Origin: Flavobacterium limnophilum
GTDB lineage: Bacteria > Bacteroidota > Bacteroidia > Flavobacteriales > Flavobacteriaceae
Direction: 5' to 3'
Length of the DNA stretch: 64,000 nt
NCBI RefSeq assembly: GCF_027111315.2
Contig: NZ_CP114289.2
Location: 62,001-126,000, forward strand
Shown: positions 18,870 to 28,406 of the stretch, piece after piece
Layout of the letters: every line of letters begins with the position of its first letter
How positions within the stretch are numbered: the stretch's first letter is position 1
The notes under the pieces: model-generated
What the model was told of the DNA's origin: nothing
Databases searched by the model: none
The model's input: only the letters and a program-made list of their open reading frames with translations
Translations under genes and position numbers: made by a program

Positions 18870-20261
18870 ATGAACAGTTTTGCAAGAAAAGTAAATTATA
18901 AATTTTATAAAAAGCTTATTTGGTTATATATCTTATTGCTAGTTTTTGAAGGTGCATTCAGAAAATGGTTTCTACCTTCATTGTCGGATATCTTTTTAGT
19001 TATTCGAGATCCGATAGTCGTATATTTTGTCGTGCTTGGTTTAAGAAATCGGTGGATAAAAAGTTCATATGCTATTGCAATGATGATGATTAGTATAATT
19101 ACATTTTTTCTTACATTGTTGTTAGGTCATCAAAATATTTTTCTTGCAATTTATGGTTGCAGAATCACAATGTTTTATTTTCCATTTATGTTTGTAGTAG
19201 GGAAAATTTTAAATTATGAGGACATTGTTAAGATAGGAAAATTTTTCTTACAAATTTCTTTTTTAATGACAATAATAATTATAATTCAGTATTTCTCACC
19301 ACAAAATTCTTGGATTAATGTAGGGATAGGTGGGACTGAGGGATCCGGATTTAGTGGTGTTGGTGAATATTTCAGACCTTCAGGAACATTTTCATTTATA
19401 ACTGGTATGATGGGTTTTAATGCGATTGTACTACCTTTTATTTTCTATTTTCTATTAACAAATAGACAAAATAGTCCACTTAATACTCCCATTTGGATAA
19501 TTTATTTTGCTACATTCTGTTATATTATCTCCATATTCATTTGTTTATCTAGGACTATAATTTTTCAAACTATTTGTATATTGTTTTTTGTTTACATTTC
19601 GACATTTTTGAGTAAAACAAATATTTCAAAAATGATTACATCAACAGCTCTAATTTCAATTTTAATTTTGATTTTATTTCAATTTCAATTTTTTCAAATA
19701 GCATTTTCGAATATGTTTTTAAGATTCGGATTCGCTTCAGATTCTGAAGGTTCTGTTGTTTCTGGAACAATTGGCGAAAGATATTTGGGGTCTTTTATTA
19801 GAGCTTTTACGGGAGTTCAAAACTTCAAAGGAGGTGAAATTCCATTTTGGGGATTTGGGCAAGGATACGGAACAAATGTTGCGGCAGTTTTAATAAGCAA
19901 TAAAATGGGATTTTTAGTTTCTGAGGAAGAATGGAGTAGGGTCGTTGCTGAATCTGGTTATTTGTTTGGATGGGGAATATTATTTATTAGGCTTTTTTGG
20001 AGCCTTTCTCTATTAAAGAAATCTTTTCGGGTTTTAACATATAAAAAAGATTTACTTGCATTCCTCTTAATGCCTTCAGTGCTCATTTTTGTAATATCGG
20101 GTCAATGGAGTCAGCCAACAATTTTAGGATTTTCAGCACTTCTTGGAGGTCTTGTTTTGGCTTCGTTAAAGCCAAGAGGAATGAACTATAAAAAATGTGA
20201 GAATAACATAGTATGGTTTAAAGGTAGTTCACATATAAGTGATACAACTCATAAAATATGA
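18870..20261 (+). CDS. wzy: Wzy-like polysaccharide polymerase
   Basis: A 463-residue membrane protein with about ten to twelve strongly hydrophobic segments and a long periplasmic loop (about residues 285-350), where Wzy/WaaL-family proteins carry functional arginines. The start FEGAFRKWFLPSLSD is a recurring feature of Bacteroidota O-antigen polymerase/ligase-like proteins. It begins on the base after the wzx stop codon. It is expected to polymerise flipped repeat units in the periplasm. The family has low sequence conservation, so a ligase role cannot be excluded. It is very AT-rich compared with the CDP-sugar genes upstream. Confidence 0.8.
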   Translation: MNSFARKVNYKFYKKLIWLYILLLVFEGAFRKWFLPSLSDIFLVIRDPIVVYFVVLGLRNRWIKSSYAIAMMMISIITFFLTLLLGHQNIFLAIYGCRITMFYFPFMFVVGKILNYEDIVKIGKFFLQISFLMTIIIIIQYFSPQNSWINVGIGGTEGSGFSGVGEYFRPSGTFSFITGMMGFNAIVLPFIFYFLLTNRQNSPLNTPIWIIYFATFCYIISIFICLSRTIIFQTICILFFVYISTFLSKTNISKMITSTALISILILILFQFQFFQIAFSNMFLRFGFASDSEGSVVSGTIGERYLGSFIRAFTGVQNFKGGEIPFWGFGQGYGTNVAAVLISNKMGFLVSEEEWSRVVAESGYLFGWGILFIRLFWSLSLLKKSFRVLTYKKDLLAFLLMPSVLIFVISGQWSQPTILGFSALLGGLVLASLKPRGMNYKKCENNIVWFKGSSHISDTTHKI

Positions 20262-20329
20262 TTTCACGTATTGAAATGATATATAGAATTGCAGAGAAAT
20301 TAAGAAGATAAAATTTATTGATAATTTTT

Positions 20330-21532
20330 ATGAAAAAACAAATAATAGTTTCACAGGTAGGAGCAAGGCATAGATACTTAATACCACAATTGCTTTTTAA
20401 AAATAACATCTTAAACATGCTTTATACAGATTCTACCAGATTTAGTTTCTTGGGTAGAATAGCATATTTTTTAAAATCAATAGGTATTAAAAATTCTAGA
20501 TTAATTAGACTTGCTAATAGAAATCCAGTAATACCGATAAAATATCTATATTCGACAGATTGGATAATAATTAAAAGTTTATATGAAAAAAAAATTGATA
20601 AAAATGAACTTTTATATCAGTCACTTTCAAATAAATTTATAAAAAAAGGTTTGGGAACAGCTACATGGCTATACAGTATGTACTATGAAAATTTAGAATT
20701 TGTAAAATACGCAAAATCAAAGAAACTTAAAATTATTATTGATATATATGAAAACCCCAATGCTTTTGATGATATGTTAAATGAAATAAATAATCATATT
20801 GAATATTCAATATTTAGTCATTTAATTGAAGATTACAAGAGTAAATCACTTTTTCGCAAAAAACACCTTGAAAATATGTTAGAATTAGCTGACTATTATA
20901 CAATACCTTCAGCTTTTGTTCAAAAATCATTAGGGGCATATACTAATTATGATTCAAAAAAAGGAGTAATATTGCCTTACCCATCTAGTATTAATGTAAA
21001 TAAATATAATTATAGGCCTATTAGGCATAAATTGATTTGGGTTGGCAACGATCCTGTACGAAAAGGATTGATTTATTGTGCAAAAGCTGCAACTATTCTT
21101 AAAAAGAAATATCCTGATCTTCAATTTAATATCATAGGTAGTGTTGATAGTCAGATAATTAAATCTGTAGCATTTTCTGACTTGTGTTTTTTAGGGGTTT
21201 TAGACAAGGAAAATCTTATAAATGAGTACGAAACAGCAGAAGCTTATGTTTTTCCAACTTTATTTGAAGGTTTTGCAGGGACGATTATCGAAGCTGCAAG
21301 TTGTGGTTGTCCTATAATTACTACTGAAAATGCAGGCACTGATTTGAATGAATTTCCTGCCATATATATACCTACTAGAAACGTTAATGCGATTGTTGAT
21401 GCAGTTATTTCAATTTTTGAAGATTCTAAATTTAGAAATAAATTATCCGAAGATATTTATAATTACTCGGATAATTTAGCTATAAAGGTTTATGAAAAAA
21501 AACTTATATCATTTTTTGATACTATTAATTAA
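20330..21532 (+). CDS. Glycosyltransferase, GT4-like
   Basis: A 400-residue cytoplasmic glycosyltransferase with a GT-B fold. The C-terminal half shows LIWVGNDPVRKGL, a nucleotide-sugar binding start, and the EX7E motif in FEGFAGTIIEAASCGCP. The ATG at 20330 (MKKQIIVSQVG) is preferred to the TTG at 20318. It is AT-rich like the wzy upstream. Donor and acceptor sugars cannot be assigned. Confidence 0.83.
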   Translation: MKKQIIVSQVGARHRYLIPQLLFKNNILNMLYTDSTRFSFLGRIAYFLKSIGIKNSRLIRLANRNPVIPIKYLYSTDWIIIKSLYEKKIDKNELLYQSLSNKFIKKGLGTATWLYSMYYENLEFVKYAKSKKLKIIIDIYENPNAFDDMLNEINNHIEYSIFSHLIEDYKSKSLFRKKHLENMLELADYYTIPSAFVQKSLGAYTNYDSKKGVILPYPSSINVNKYNYRPIRHKLIWVGNDPVRKGLIYCAKAATILKKKYPDLQFNIIGSVDSQIIKSVAFSDLCFLGVLDKENLINEYETAEAYVFPTLFEGFAGTIIEAASCGCPIITTENAGTDLNEFPAIYIPTRNVNAIVDAVISIFEDSKFRNKLSEDIYNYSDNLAIKVYEKKLISFFDTIN

Positions 21533-21546
21533 CTCAATAAATTAAA

Positions 21547-22719
21547 ATGAAAATACTGCATGTCATTTCTTCCATGGATCCTAAAGCCGGAGGTGTTTCA
21601 CAGGGAATTCGGAATTTGAACCCCTATATTGTCAAAGGCGACGTTCAAGTTGAAGTGATATCCATAGATGATAAAAATGAGGATTATCAGCTGAAAGATG
21701 AATTTGTAATCCATAAAATAGGCAAGGGTAAAACTTCTTTTCAATATAATCCAAAATTATATGTATGGTTGATGCAAAATCTGGAAAATTATGATTGTGT
21801 TGTCGTGCATGGAATATGGCAATACCATAATTATGCGGTTTACATAGCCATCAAGAAACTTAAAAAGAAAGCAAAAAAAACGCCTAAAGTGATTATTATG
21901 GTTCACGGTATGCTGGATCCTTATTTTCAAAAAGCAGCAGACCGGAAAATGAAGGCTTTACGTAACGAATTGGTTTGGCGTTGCACGGAAAAAAAAGCCA
22001 TCAATGCAGCCGATGCCTTGTTTTTTACCTGTGAAGAAGAATTACTGCTGGCACGAACTACTTTTAAAGGATATTTGCCTAAAAAAGAAATAAATGTAGG
22101 TTTTGGAATTCAAAAGCCACCCATTTTTGAAGTGCAAATGAAAAAGGCTTTTGAACAAAAGTGTCCTGAAATTTTAGGTAAAAAATATTGGCTATTCATT
22201 AGCAGGATTCATCCCAAAAAAGGAGTGGATGTATTGATTGATGCTTATAATAAAATGACATCCGCCAATCATATATTGCCGGATCTTGTCATTGTGGGCC
22301 CCGTAGATTCTGATTATGCCCAACAAATGATTGAGAAAGCTAATGTTAATCCTCAAATTCACTTTCTGGGAATGTTGACCGGAAATAGTAAATGGGGGGC
22401 TTTTTATGGTTGTGAAGCTTATTTATTACCGAGCCATCAGGAAAATTTTGGTATTGCCATTGTAGAGGCTATGGCTTGTAAAAAACCTGTACTGATTACC
22501 AAAAATATAAATATTTGGCGTGAAATTGAAGCTGGAAATGGAGGGTGGATTCTCGAAGAAGTAAGCACGGATTCCATTGAGAAATCCCTTTTAGTTATTT
22601 CGAAGTATACTGATGCACACTTAGAAAATAAAGGAAAATGCGCTATTGAAACTTTTAATAAGACATTTGATGTTGAAGATTGTGCGGATATTTTTATTAC
22701 AACTTTAAAAAACTTATAA
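21547..22719 (+). CDS. Glycosyltransferase family 4
   Basis: A 390-residue retaining GT-B glycosyltransferase. Seen: the N-terminal glycine-rich loop MDPKAGGVSQGIRNL, the donor-binding start FISRIHPKKGVDVLIDAY, and the EX7E motif in SHQENFGIAIVEAMACKKP. It is expected to add one sugar to the lipid-linked repeat unit at the cytoplasmic face. It lies 14 bases after the previous glycosyltransferase and is followed two bases later by an acyltransferase with a GTG start, so the three are co-transcribed. Confidence 0.87.
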   Translation: MKILHVISSMDPKAGGVSQGIRNLNPYIVKGDVQVEVISIDDKNEDYQLKDEFVIHKIGKGKTSFQYNPKLYVWLMQNLENYDCVVVHGIWQYHNYAVYIAIKKLKKKAKKTPKVIIMVHGMLDPYFQKAADRKMKALRNELVWRCTEKKAINAADALFFTCEEELLLARTTFKGYLPKKEINVGFGIQKPPIFEVQMKKAFEQKCPEILGKKYWLFISRIHPKKGVDVLIDAYNKMTSANHILPDLVIVGPVDSDYAQQMIEKANVNPQIHFLGMLTGNSKWGAFYGCEAYLLPSHQENFGIAIVEAMACKKPVLITKNINIWREIEAGNGGWILEEVSTDSIEKSLLVISKYTDAHLENKGKCAIETFNKTFDVEDCADIFITTLKNL

Positions 22720-22721
22720 TA

Positions 22722-23261
22722 GTGAAAGAGATACCTAAATATATTGATACGATACCGGCATCAGACAAATTTTATCGTTTGATTTGGAGGGTTGTTTGCC
22801 TGTTTTTGTTCAAACCGTTTTCTTTGCCTCTTTTTAGTGGATGGAGAATTTTTTTGCTAAAATGCTTTGGAGCTAAAATAGGTAAATATTGCAATATTTA
22901 TGCGTCTGCTTATATTCCGTCTCCAAGAAATTTAACTATGGGACTACATTCCACATTAGGTCCTGGAGTTCAATTGCATTTCGGAAAAACGATAATAGGC
23001 AATAAGGTAACGGTATCCCAAAGAACCTATTTGTGCAGTGCCACACATAAAACTTCATCCATAAATATTCCTTTTATTGCGGGTGAAATAATTATAAAGG
23101 ATTTTGCATGGATTGCAGCAGAAGCATTCATTATGGCTAATGTCATAATCGGCGAAGGTGCTGTTGTTGGTGCTAGGTCAGCTGTCTTTAAAGATGTTGC
23201 CGATTGGACAATAGTAGGAGGAAATCCTGCTATATTTATTAAAAAAAGAGAATTAGAATAA
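22722..23261 (+). CDS. Hexapeptide-repeat acetyltransferase (WcaF family)
   Basis: A 179-residue left-handed beta-helix acyltransferase. I place the start at GTG 22722, two bases after the previous stop (VKEIPKYIDTIPASDKFYRL). A longer reading from 22680 would overlap the previous gene by 40 bases with unrelated residues. Seen: SGWRIFLLKCFGAKIGKYCN, the WcaF-type TMGLHSTLGPGVQLHFG, the likely catalytic histidine in CSATHKTSS, and the end IVGGNPAIFIKKRE. It probably O-acetylates a sugar of this polysaccharide. Confidence 0.82.
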   Translation: MKEIPKYIDTIPASDKFYRLIWRVVCLFLFKPFSLPLFSGWRIFLLKCFGAKIGKYCNIYASAYIPSPRNLTMGLHSTLGPGVQLHFGKTIIGNKVTVSQRTYLCSATHKTSSINIPFIAGEIIIKDFAWIAAEAFIMANVIIGEGAVVGARSAVFKDVADWTIVGGNPAIFIKKRELE

Positions 23262-23305
23262 CAAGTTTTGGCTCTAAAGCATAGTTTAAATCAAACTAAA
23301 AAAAA

Positions 23306-24145
23306 ATGAAACTACCACTCCCGATTACTATCGCCATCCCCATTAAAAATGAAGCGCTTCTTTTGCAAGGTTGTCTCGATGCCATCGGGAAAGACTTTGT
23401 GGAGAAAATCGTCATCATCGATTCGGGAAGCACGGATGATTCCTTGGAAATAGCGCAAAGAAATGATGTTGAGGTATTGGATTTTAAGTGGAATGGCCAA
23501 TTCCCCAAGAAAAGGAATTGGTTTTTGCAAAACCATACTCCAACAACCCGATGGGTACTTTTTTTGGATGCAGATGAATATCTCACAGAAGGCTTTAAAA
23601 ACGAAATTCGGAAAGCCATTGTCGACGAAAACAAGGTGGGTTTTTGGTTGACCTACAGCCGTTATTTTTTGGGCAAGAAAATGAAGGGCGGTTATCCATT
23701 GCGTAAGTTGGCCCTGTTTAGGGTGGGAGCCGGGGAATATGAAAGAATTGAAGAAAACAACTGGAGTAAGCTGGATATGGAAATCCATGAGCATCCAATT
23801 TTAAAAGGGAATGTTGGCACGGTAAAAAGTGAGATAGACCATTTAGACTTCAGGGGAATTTCTCATTATGTGATCAAACATAACGAATATGCCAGTTGGG
23901 AAGCCGAAAGGATTATGAAAATGGGGGCTAACCTTGAAATCAAAAAACAATGGACCTGGAAGCAAAAAATTAAATACAAACTGATGTTGACCCCTTTTAT
24001 TGGCCCGGTCTTTTTTTTTGGAAGCTATTTTTTATTAGGCGGTTTTCGTGACGGATCTCGTGGCTTGGCCTTTTCTATTTTAAAAGCGTCTTATTTTACA
24101 CAGGTTTATTGCAAAATAAAGGAGCAAAAATTATCTAAAAAATAA
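23306..24145 (+). CDS. Glycosyltransferase family 2 (WaaE/KdtX-like)
   Basis: A 279-residue GT-A glycosyltransferase. Seen: ITIAIPIKNEALLLQGCLDA at the start, IDSGSTDDSLEIA for nucleotide binding, and LFLDADEYL as the metal-binding DXD-like motif. A C-terminal hydrophobic segment (FIGPVFFFGSYFLLGGF) is probably membrane-associated. The pattern is that of beta-glucosyltransferases of the WaaE/KdtX group. Base composition returns here to that of the CDP-sugar genes, so the AT-rich block ends just before it. Confidence 0.85.
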   Translation: MKLPLPITIAIPIKNEALLLQGCLDAIGKDFVEKIVIIDSGSTDDSLEIAQRNDVEVLDFKWNGQFPKKRNWFLQNHTPTTRWVLFLDADEYLTEGFKNEIRKAIVDENKVGFWLTYSRYFLGKKMKGGYPLRKLALFRVGAGEYERIEENNWSKLDMEIHEHPILKGNVGTVKSEIDHLDFRGISHYVIKHNEYASWEAERIMKMGANLEIKKQWTWKQKIKYKLMLTPFIGPVFFFGSYFLLGGFRDGSRGLAFSILKASYFTQVYCKIKEQKLSKK

Positions 24146-24315
24146 ATAATTATTTGTCTTACAATAGCTTTGACAAACTTTCAATTTCTCATATGAAATG
24201 CTATAGAATTCTAATATTATTAAATAATTAGAAGAATCAATTTTTTAATTGATTTATGAGCCGTTCAGAAAAAGAACATATTTAAGTTTAAATTATTTGC
24301 AAAAATATAATAATA

Positions 24316-25263
24316 ATGAAAAAAATTCTAATCACCGGAGGTGCCGGTTTCGTGGGGTCGCATTTATGCGAAAGATTATTAAAGGAAGGCAATGAAATTA
24401 TTTGCCTGGACAATTATTTTACGGGAAATAAAAACAACATCATCCAATTGTTGGGCAATCCACATTTTGAGATGGTACGGCATGATATCACGGAGCCTTA
24501 TTATGCCGAGGTGGACGAAATCTATAATTTGGCCTGTCCCGCATCGCCTGTTCATTACCAGTACAATCCCATTAAAACCATAAAGACTTCGGTAATGGGA
24601 GCCATAAATACCTTGGGTTTGGCAAAACGGGTGAAAGCAAAGATCTTGCAAGCCAGTACTAGCGAAGTCTATGGAGACCCGCATGTGCATCCCCAAAGAG
24701 AAAGTTACTGGGGGAACGTAAACCCCATAGGGATTCGTTCCTGTTATGACGAAGGGAAACGTTGTGCTGAAACCTTGTTTATGGACTATCACAACCAAAA
24801 TGATGTTGCCATAAAAATTATCAGAATATTTAATACTTATGGTCCCAATATGAACCCTGCTGACGGTAGAGTGGTTTCCAACTTTATTGTTCAAGCTTTG
24901 AAAGGTGAAAACATCACTATTTTTGGCGATGGATTGCAAACGCGCTCCTTCCAGTATGTAGATGATTTGGTGGAAGGCATGATCCGAATGATGAATACTG
25001 ACAATTCGTTTTTGGGTCCCGTGAATATCGGGAATCCCAACGAATTTACAATGTTGGAATTGGCCGAAGCTGTTGTTGAATTAACAAATTCGAGTTCCAA
25101 TATTATTCACCTTCCCTTACCGCAAGATGACCCCAAACAACGCCAACCGGACATAAGTTTGGCTAAAGAAAAACTGCAAGGATGGGAGCCGAAGGTTGAA
25201 TTACGAGAAGGGCTTCAATCTACGATAAGGTACTTTGATGAATTATTAAAGAGTTCCAACTAA
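24316..25263 (+). CDS. uxs: UDP-glucuronate decarboxylase (UDP-xylose synthase)
   Basis: A 315-residue short-chain enzyme converting UDP-glucuronate to UDP-xylose. Seen: [27 protein letters not shown], and the diagnostic [12 protein letters not shown] and [12 protein letters not shown] segments (Tyr/Lys pair), which separate this family from 4,6-dehydratases. The 170 bases upstream are AT-rich with no full TAnnTTTG box. Its substrate could come from the UDP-glucose dehydrogenase at 41341. Xylose is thus a likely component of the polysaccharide. Confidence 0.92.
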   Translation: MKKILITGGAGFVGSHLCERLLKEGNEIICLDNYFTGNKNNIIQLLGNPHFEMVRHDITEPYYAEVDEIYNLACPASPVHYQYNPIKTIKTSVMGAINTLGLAKRVKAKILQASTSEVYGDPHVHPQRESYWGNVNPIGIRSCYDEGKRCAETLFMDYHNQNDVAIKIIRIFNTYGPNMNPADGRVVSNFIVQALKGENITIFGDGLQTRSFQYVDDLVEGMIRMMNTDNSFLGPVNIGNPNEFTMLELAEAVVELTNSSSNIIHLPLPQDDPKQRQPDISLAKEKLQGWEPKVELREGLQSTIRYFDELLKSSN

Positions 25264-25308
25264 TCATTAGTGGGTGATTTTTTTTGGTTTGTAAATAAAT
25301 TTAGCATA

Positions 25309-26055
25309 ATGCGCGTATCCATAATTACAGTTTGTTACAATAGAAAAGAAACTATCGAGCAATCGATACAAAGTGTTTTGGGACAAGATTATCCCCAGAT
25401 AGAATACATCGTTGTCGATGGGGCATCAACCGATGGCACCACGGAAATTATTGAAAAGTATTCGGATAAAATATCCCAATATATTTCGGAACCAGATCAA
25501 GGAATGTATGATGCCATCAACAAAGGTTTGGCCATGGCTACCGGTGATGTTGTGGGTTTAATGCATTCGGATGACGAGTTTTATGATCGATCGGTCGTTT
25601 CTAAAATTGTCGAGGCTTTTAAAAAATCACCTAATAGTGATGCTATTTATGGAGATGGTGTTTATGTCAGCAATGATGATGAACAAAAACTTATACGCAA
25701 CAGAATTGGTGGGGCTTATGATTTCAATAAAATAAAATCGGGTTGGTTGCCTTTGCATCCTACCGTATATATAAAGAAATCCATTATTGAAAAATATGGT
25801 TATTATAATTTGGATTTTACCATTGCCTCGGATACCGAGTTTCTATTGCGGTATTTATTCAAACACAAAATAAATATTAGCTATCTCCATCACTATGTTG
25901 TCAAAATGCGAATGGGAGGGATGAGTACCAGTTACAAAAGGGCTTTTGAAGTATTGAGGGAGGATTACAGAATTTACAAGTATCATGGTCTTTCTGCGTT
26001 TAAGACTGTTTTTCTTAAAAAGTCAATGGCCTTGTTGCAATATATCAGGAAATGA
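25309..26055 (+). CDS. Glycosyltransferase family 2 (WcaA-like)
   Basis: A 248-residue GT-A enzyme. Seen: ITVCYNRKETIEQSIQSVLG, VVDGASTDGTTEII, SEPDQGMYDAINKG and the metal-binding HSDDEF. I use the ATG at 25309 (MRVSIITVCYN). A reading starting at GTG 25270 adds 13 residues with no family likeness. It resembles the family-2 protein at 54040, which has the same SEPDKGIYDAMNKG segment, so the two may use the same type of donor in the two clusters. Confidence 0.87.
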   Translation: MRVSIITVCYNRKETIEQSIQSVLGQDYPQIEYIVVDGASTDGTTEIIEKYSDKISQYISEPDQGMYDAINKGLAMATGDVVGLMHSDDEFYDRSVVSKIVEAFKKSPNSDAIYGDGVYVSNDDEQKLIRNRIGGAYDFNKIKSGWLPLHPTVYIKKSIIEKYGYYNLDFTIASDTEFLLRYLFKHKINISYLHHYVVKMRMGGMSTSYKRAFEVLREDYRIYKYHGLSAFKTVFLKKSMALLQYIRK

Positions 26056-26411
26056 GAGGGTTGTCGGTTTTCTGTTTTCTGTTATCGGTTAGTTGTTTCC
26101 TATTTTCGGATAGTTGTTTTCTATTTTCGGATAGTTGTTTTCTATTTTCGGGTAGTTGTTTCCTATTTTCGGTTAGTTGTTTCCTGTTTTCGGTTAGTTG
26201 CTTCCTGTTTTCGGTTAGTTGTTTCCTATTTTCGGTTAGTTGTTTCCTGTTTTCGGTTGTCGGTTTCCTGTTTTCGGTTGTGTGTTGGAAGTTAGAATAA
26301 AGAATCAAGAATCAAGAATCAAGAGTGAAGCGTGTCGAAAAAAGGCTGATTTTCTCTAATTTAATATATAGAACAACGAATAATAAATACTAATTTTCTA
26401 CTTCAATCAGT
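26056..26411. repeat. 21-bp tandem repeat and intergenic region
   Basis: From about 26060 to 26285 a 21-base unit (GTTAGTTGTTTCCTGTTTTCG with small changes) is repeated about ten times. Because 21 is a multiple of three, both strands stay open (SCFLFSV on +, TENRKQL on -). Neither reading looks like a real protein. AATCAAGA words follow, then ordinary leader for the next gene. Confidence 0.85.
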
Positions 26412-27836
26412 ATGTCACTTTTAAAATTATTTGCCACCTATCGTTTTTCCCGTTATTTCAAGCTGGGTTTTCTGGTTTGGGATTTGGTGTTGTTGAACCT
26501 TTCCATCGCGCTTTCTTTTTGGTTGCGGTATGGGGGTGAGGTTTCCCTGGTTTATTTGAGGGGAGACAAAGCGGTTTCTTTGTTGTCGAACATTTTTTGG
26601 ATTGGCTTGTTGTTGCACAGGGATTCCTATCGAATTGTGAGGACCGAGCGCATCGAATCGATTCTTTACCGAACCATTCGATTGTTGTTGGTCTTGATGG
26701 CCCTTGTTTCCTTGTTTATTTATGTGTTGAAATATACCGAGGTTTCCCGTTTGCGGATGGTTTATTTCTGTTCTGTTTTCTTTGTCCTGTTGGTCAGTTT
26801 TCGCATCCTTTTCATGAAAATGTTGAAGCATGTTCGTACCAAGGGGTATAATTTCAGGGAAGTGGTGATTGTGGGCGCCAATGCCATGGGGGAACGGATG
26901 AACCGCATACTGTCCAAAGACTTGACTTATGGCTACCGGGTGACGGGTTTTTTTGACGACGAACCGGACGGTACCGAGCTCAAGGCGCCCCTTTTGGGCG
27001 GATTTGCCGAGGTCGAGCATTATTTGGCCAGCCACAAAATAGACGAAATGTACGTGGCCTTGCATATCAACAAGATAGACACCATCAACCAGATGACTGC
27101 CCTTTGCGAGCGCTACATGGTTCGTATTCGCTATATTCCCGATTTTCAACAATACACCAAAACCAACCGGGTGGAAGTGTCTTTTTACGGCAACGGCAAT
27201 GTTCCCGTCCTGATGTTGCGCAAAGAACCTTTGGAAATTCCGTTGCACCGCATCATAAAAAAACTATTCGACTTTTGTTTTTCCTTGTTTGTCATTGTCT
27301 TCGTCTTTTCATGGTTGTTTCCCATCCTGATGCTCCTGATCAAGCTGAATTCTCGCGGCCCCGTCTTTTTTGTGCAACAACGTTCGGGCAGGGACAATCA
27401 ATCCTTTCCCTGTTTCAAGTTTCGAACGATGTACGTCAACAAGGAAGCGAATAAAGTGCAAGCCACCCAAAATGATGCGAGGATTACCAAAGTGGGCGCG
27501 TTTTTGCGCCGGACCAGCCTGGACGAGTTTCCGCAATTCTTCAATGTTTTGCTGGGCAACATGTCCGTAGTGGGGCCGCGACCGCACATGCTCTCGCATA
27601 CGGAACAATACTCGGAATTAATCAACAATTTCTTGGTGCGCCATTACGCCAAACCGGGCATCACGGGCTGGGCACAAGTGAACGGCTATCGCGGCGAAAC
27701 CAAGGCGCTGTCCGACATGGAAGGTCGTGTGGAACACGATATCTGGTATATCGAAAACTGGAGCCTGCTGCTGGATGTCAAGATTGTCTGGAAAACTTTT
27801 ATACAGGTGTTTCAGGGGGACGAGAATGCGTTTTAG
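26412..27836 (+). CDS. Polyprenyl glycosylphosphotransferase (WcaJ/WbaP type)
   Basis: A 474-residue priming enzyme that transfers a sugar-1-phosphate from a UDP-sugar to undecaprenyl phosphate. Domain order: about four N-terminal membrane segments; a CoA-binding-like Rossmann domain (VVIVGANAMGERMN, residues about 151-164); a further membrane segment (LFVIVFVFSWLFPILMLLI); and the C-terminal catalytic domain with KFRTMYVN, TSLDEFPQFFNVLLGNMSVV and GPRPHM. Length and order are typical. It is the only intact priming transferase in the window. It probably starts the repeat unit of the first cluster and precedes that cluster's export genes. Confidence 0.92.
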   Translation: MSLLKLFATYRFSRYFKLGFLVWDLVLLNLSIALSFWLRYGGEVSLVYLRGDKAVSLLSNIFWIGLLLHRDSYRIVRTERIESILYRTIRLLLVLMALVSLFIYVLKYTEVSRLRMVYFCSVFFVLLVSFRILFMKMLKHVRTKGYNFREVVIVGANAMGERMNRILSKDLTYGYRVTGFFDDEPDGTELKAPLLGGFAEVEHYLASHKIDEMYVALHINKIDTINQMTALCERYMVRIRYIPDFQQYTKTNRVEVSFYGNGNVPVLMLRKEPLEIPLHRIIKKLFDFCFSLFVIVFVFSWLFPILMLLIKLNSRGPVFFVQQRSGRDNQSFPCFKFRTMYVNKEANKVQATQNDARITKVGAFLRRTSLDEFPQFFNVLLGNMSVVGPRPHMLSHTEQYSELINNFLVRHYAKPGITGWAQVNGYRGETKALSDMEGRVEHDIWYIENWSLLLDVKIVWKTFIQVFQGDENAF

Positions 27837-28376
27837 GGGAGTTGGAAGAGGGAAGATGGGAGTTGGAAGAGGGAAGAGGGAAGAGGGAAGAGGGGAGTTG
27901 GAAGATGGGAGTTGGAAGAGGGCGACAATGAAGTTGAAAAGTAAAGGGCCGAGACGCTTCCAGCGTGACAAACAAAACTGGAAAATAGTTACCAATTTTG
28001 CAGTAATCCAATAATTGACCGTAGTCCAGATTGCCGCGTTCCACTCGCCATGACAGGTGGAACAGGAAGAAGGTTTTCTGTTATCGGTTGGAAGAGGGAA
28101 GAGGGGAGTTGGAAGAGGGCGACAATGAAGTTGAAAAGTAAAGGGACGAGACGCTTCCAGCGTGACAAACAAAACTGGAAAATAGTTACCGGCACGATTT
28201 TGCAGTAATCCAATAATTGACCCTAGTCCAGATTGCCGCGTTCCACTCTCCATGACAGGTGGAACAGGAAGAAGGTTTTCTGTTATCTGTTTTCTGTTAT
28301 CTGTTTTGGGTTAGGAGTTAATGGAAAGCCGAAAATTTCAAAATAAAAAAATAATTAAAACCAAGAGGCTAATGCC
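27837..28376. repeat. Two copies of a 190-bp dispersed repeat
   Basis: GTTGGAAGAGG words lead into two copies (about 27911-28090 and 28108-28290) of a block starting GGGCGACAATGAAGTTGAAA. It contains GAGACGCTTCCAGCGTGAC, GCAGTAATCCAATAATTGAC and GGTGGAACAGGAAGAAGG. Three more copies lie at about 31695-31865, 33337-33490 and 33517-33680. The two copies here keep an inner segment, GATTGCCGCGTTCCACTC, that the other three lack. No gene is present. Confidence 0.85.
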
Positions 28377-28384
28377 TATATTTG
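28377..28384 (+). promoter_or_regulatory. Promoter -7 box TATATTTG
   Basis: Exact TAnnTTTG match, 22 bases before the ATG at 28407. It gives a short leader of about 19 bases. No clear -33 partner. Confidence 0.55.
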
Positions 28385-28406
28385 CCAACTTAAAATATCA
28401 AACCCC

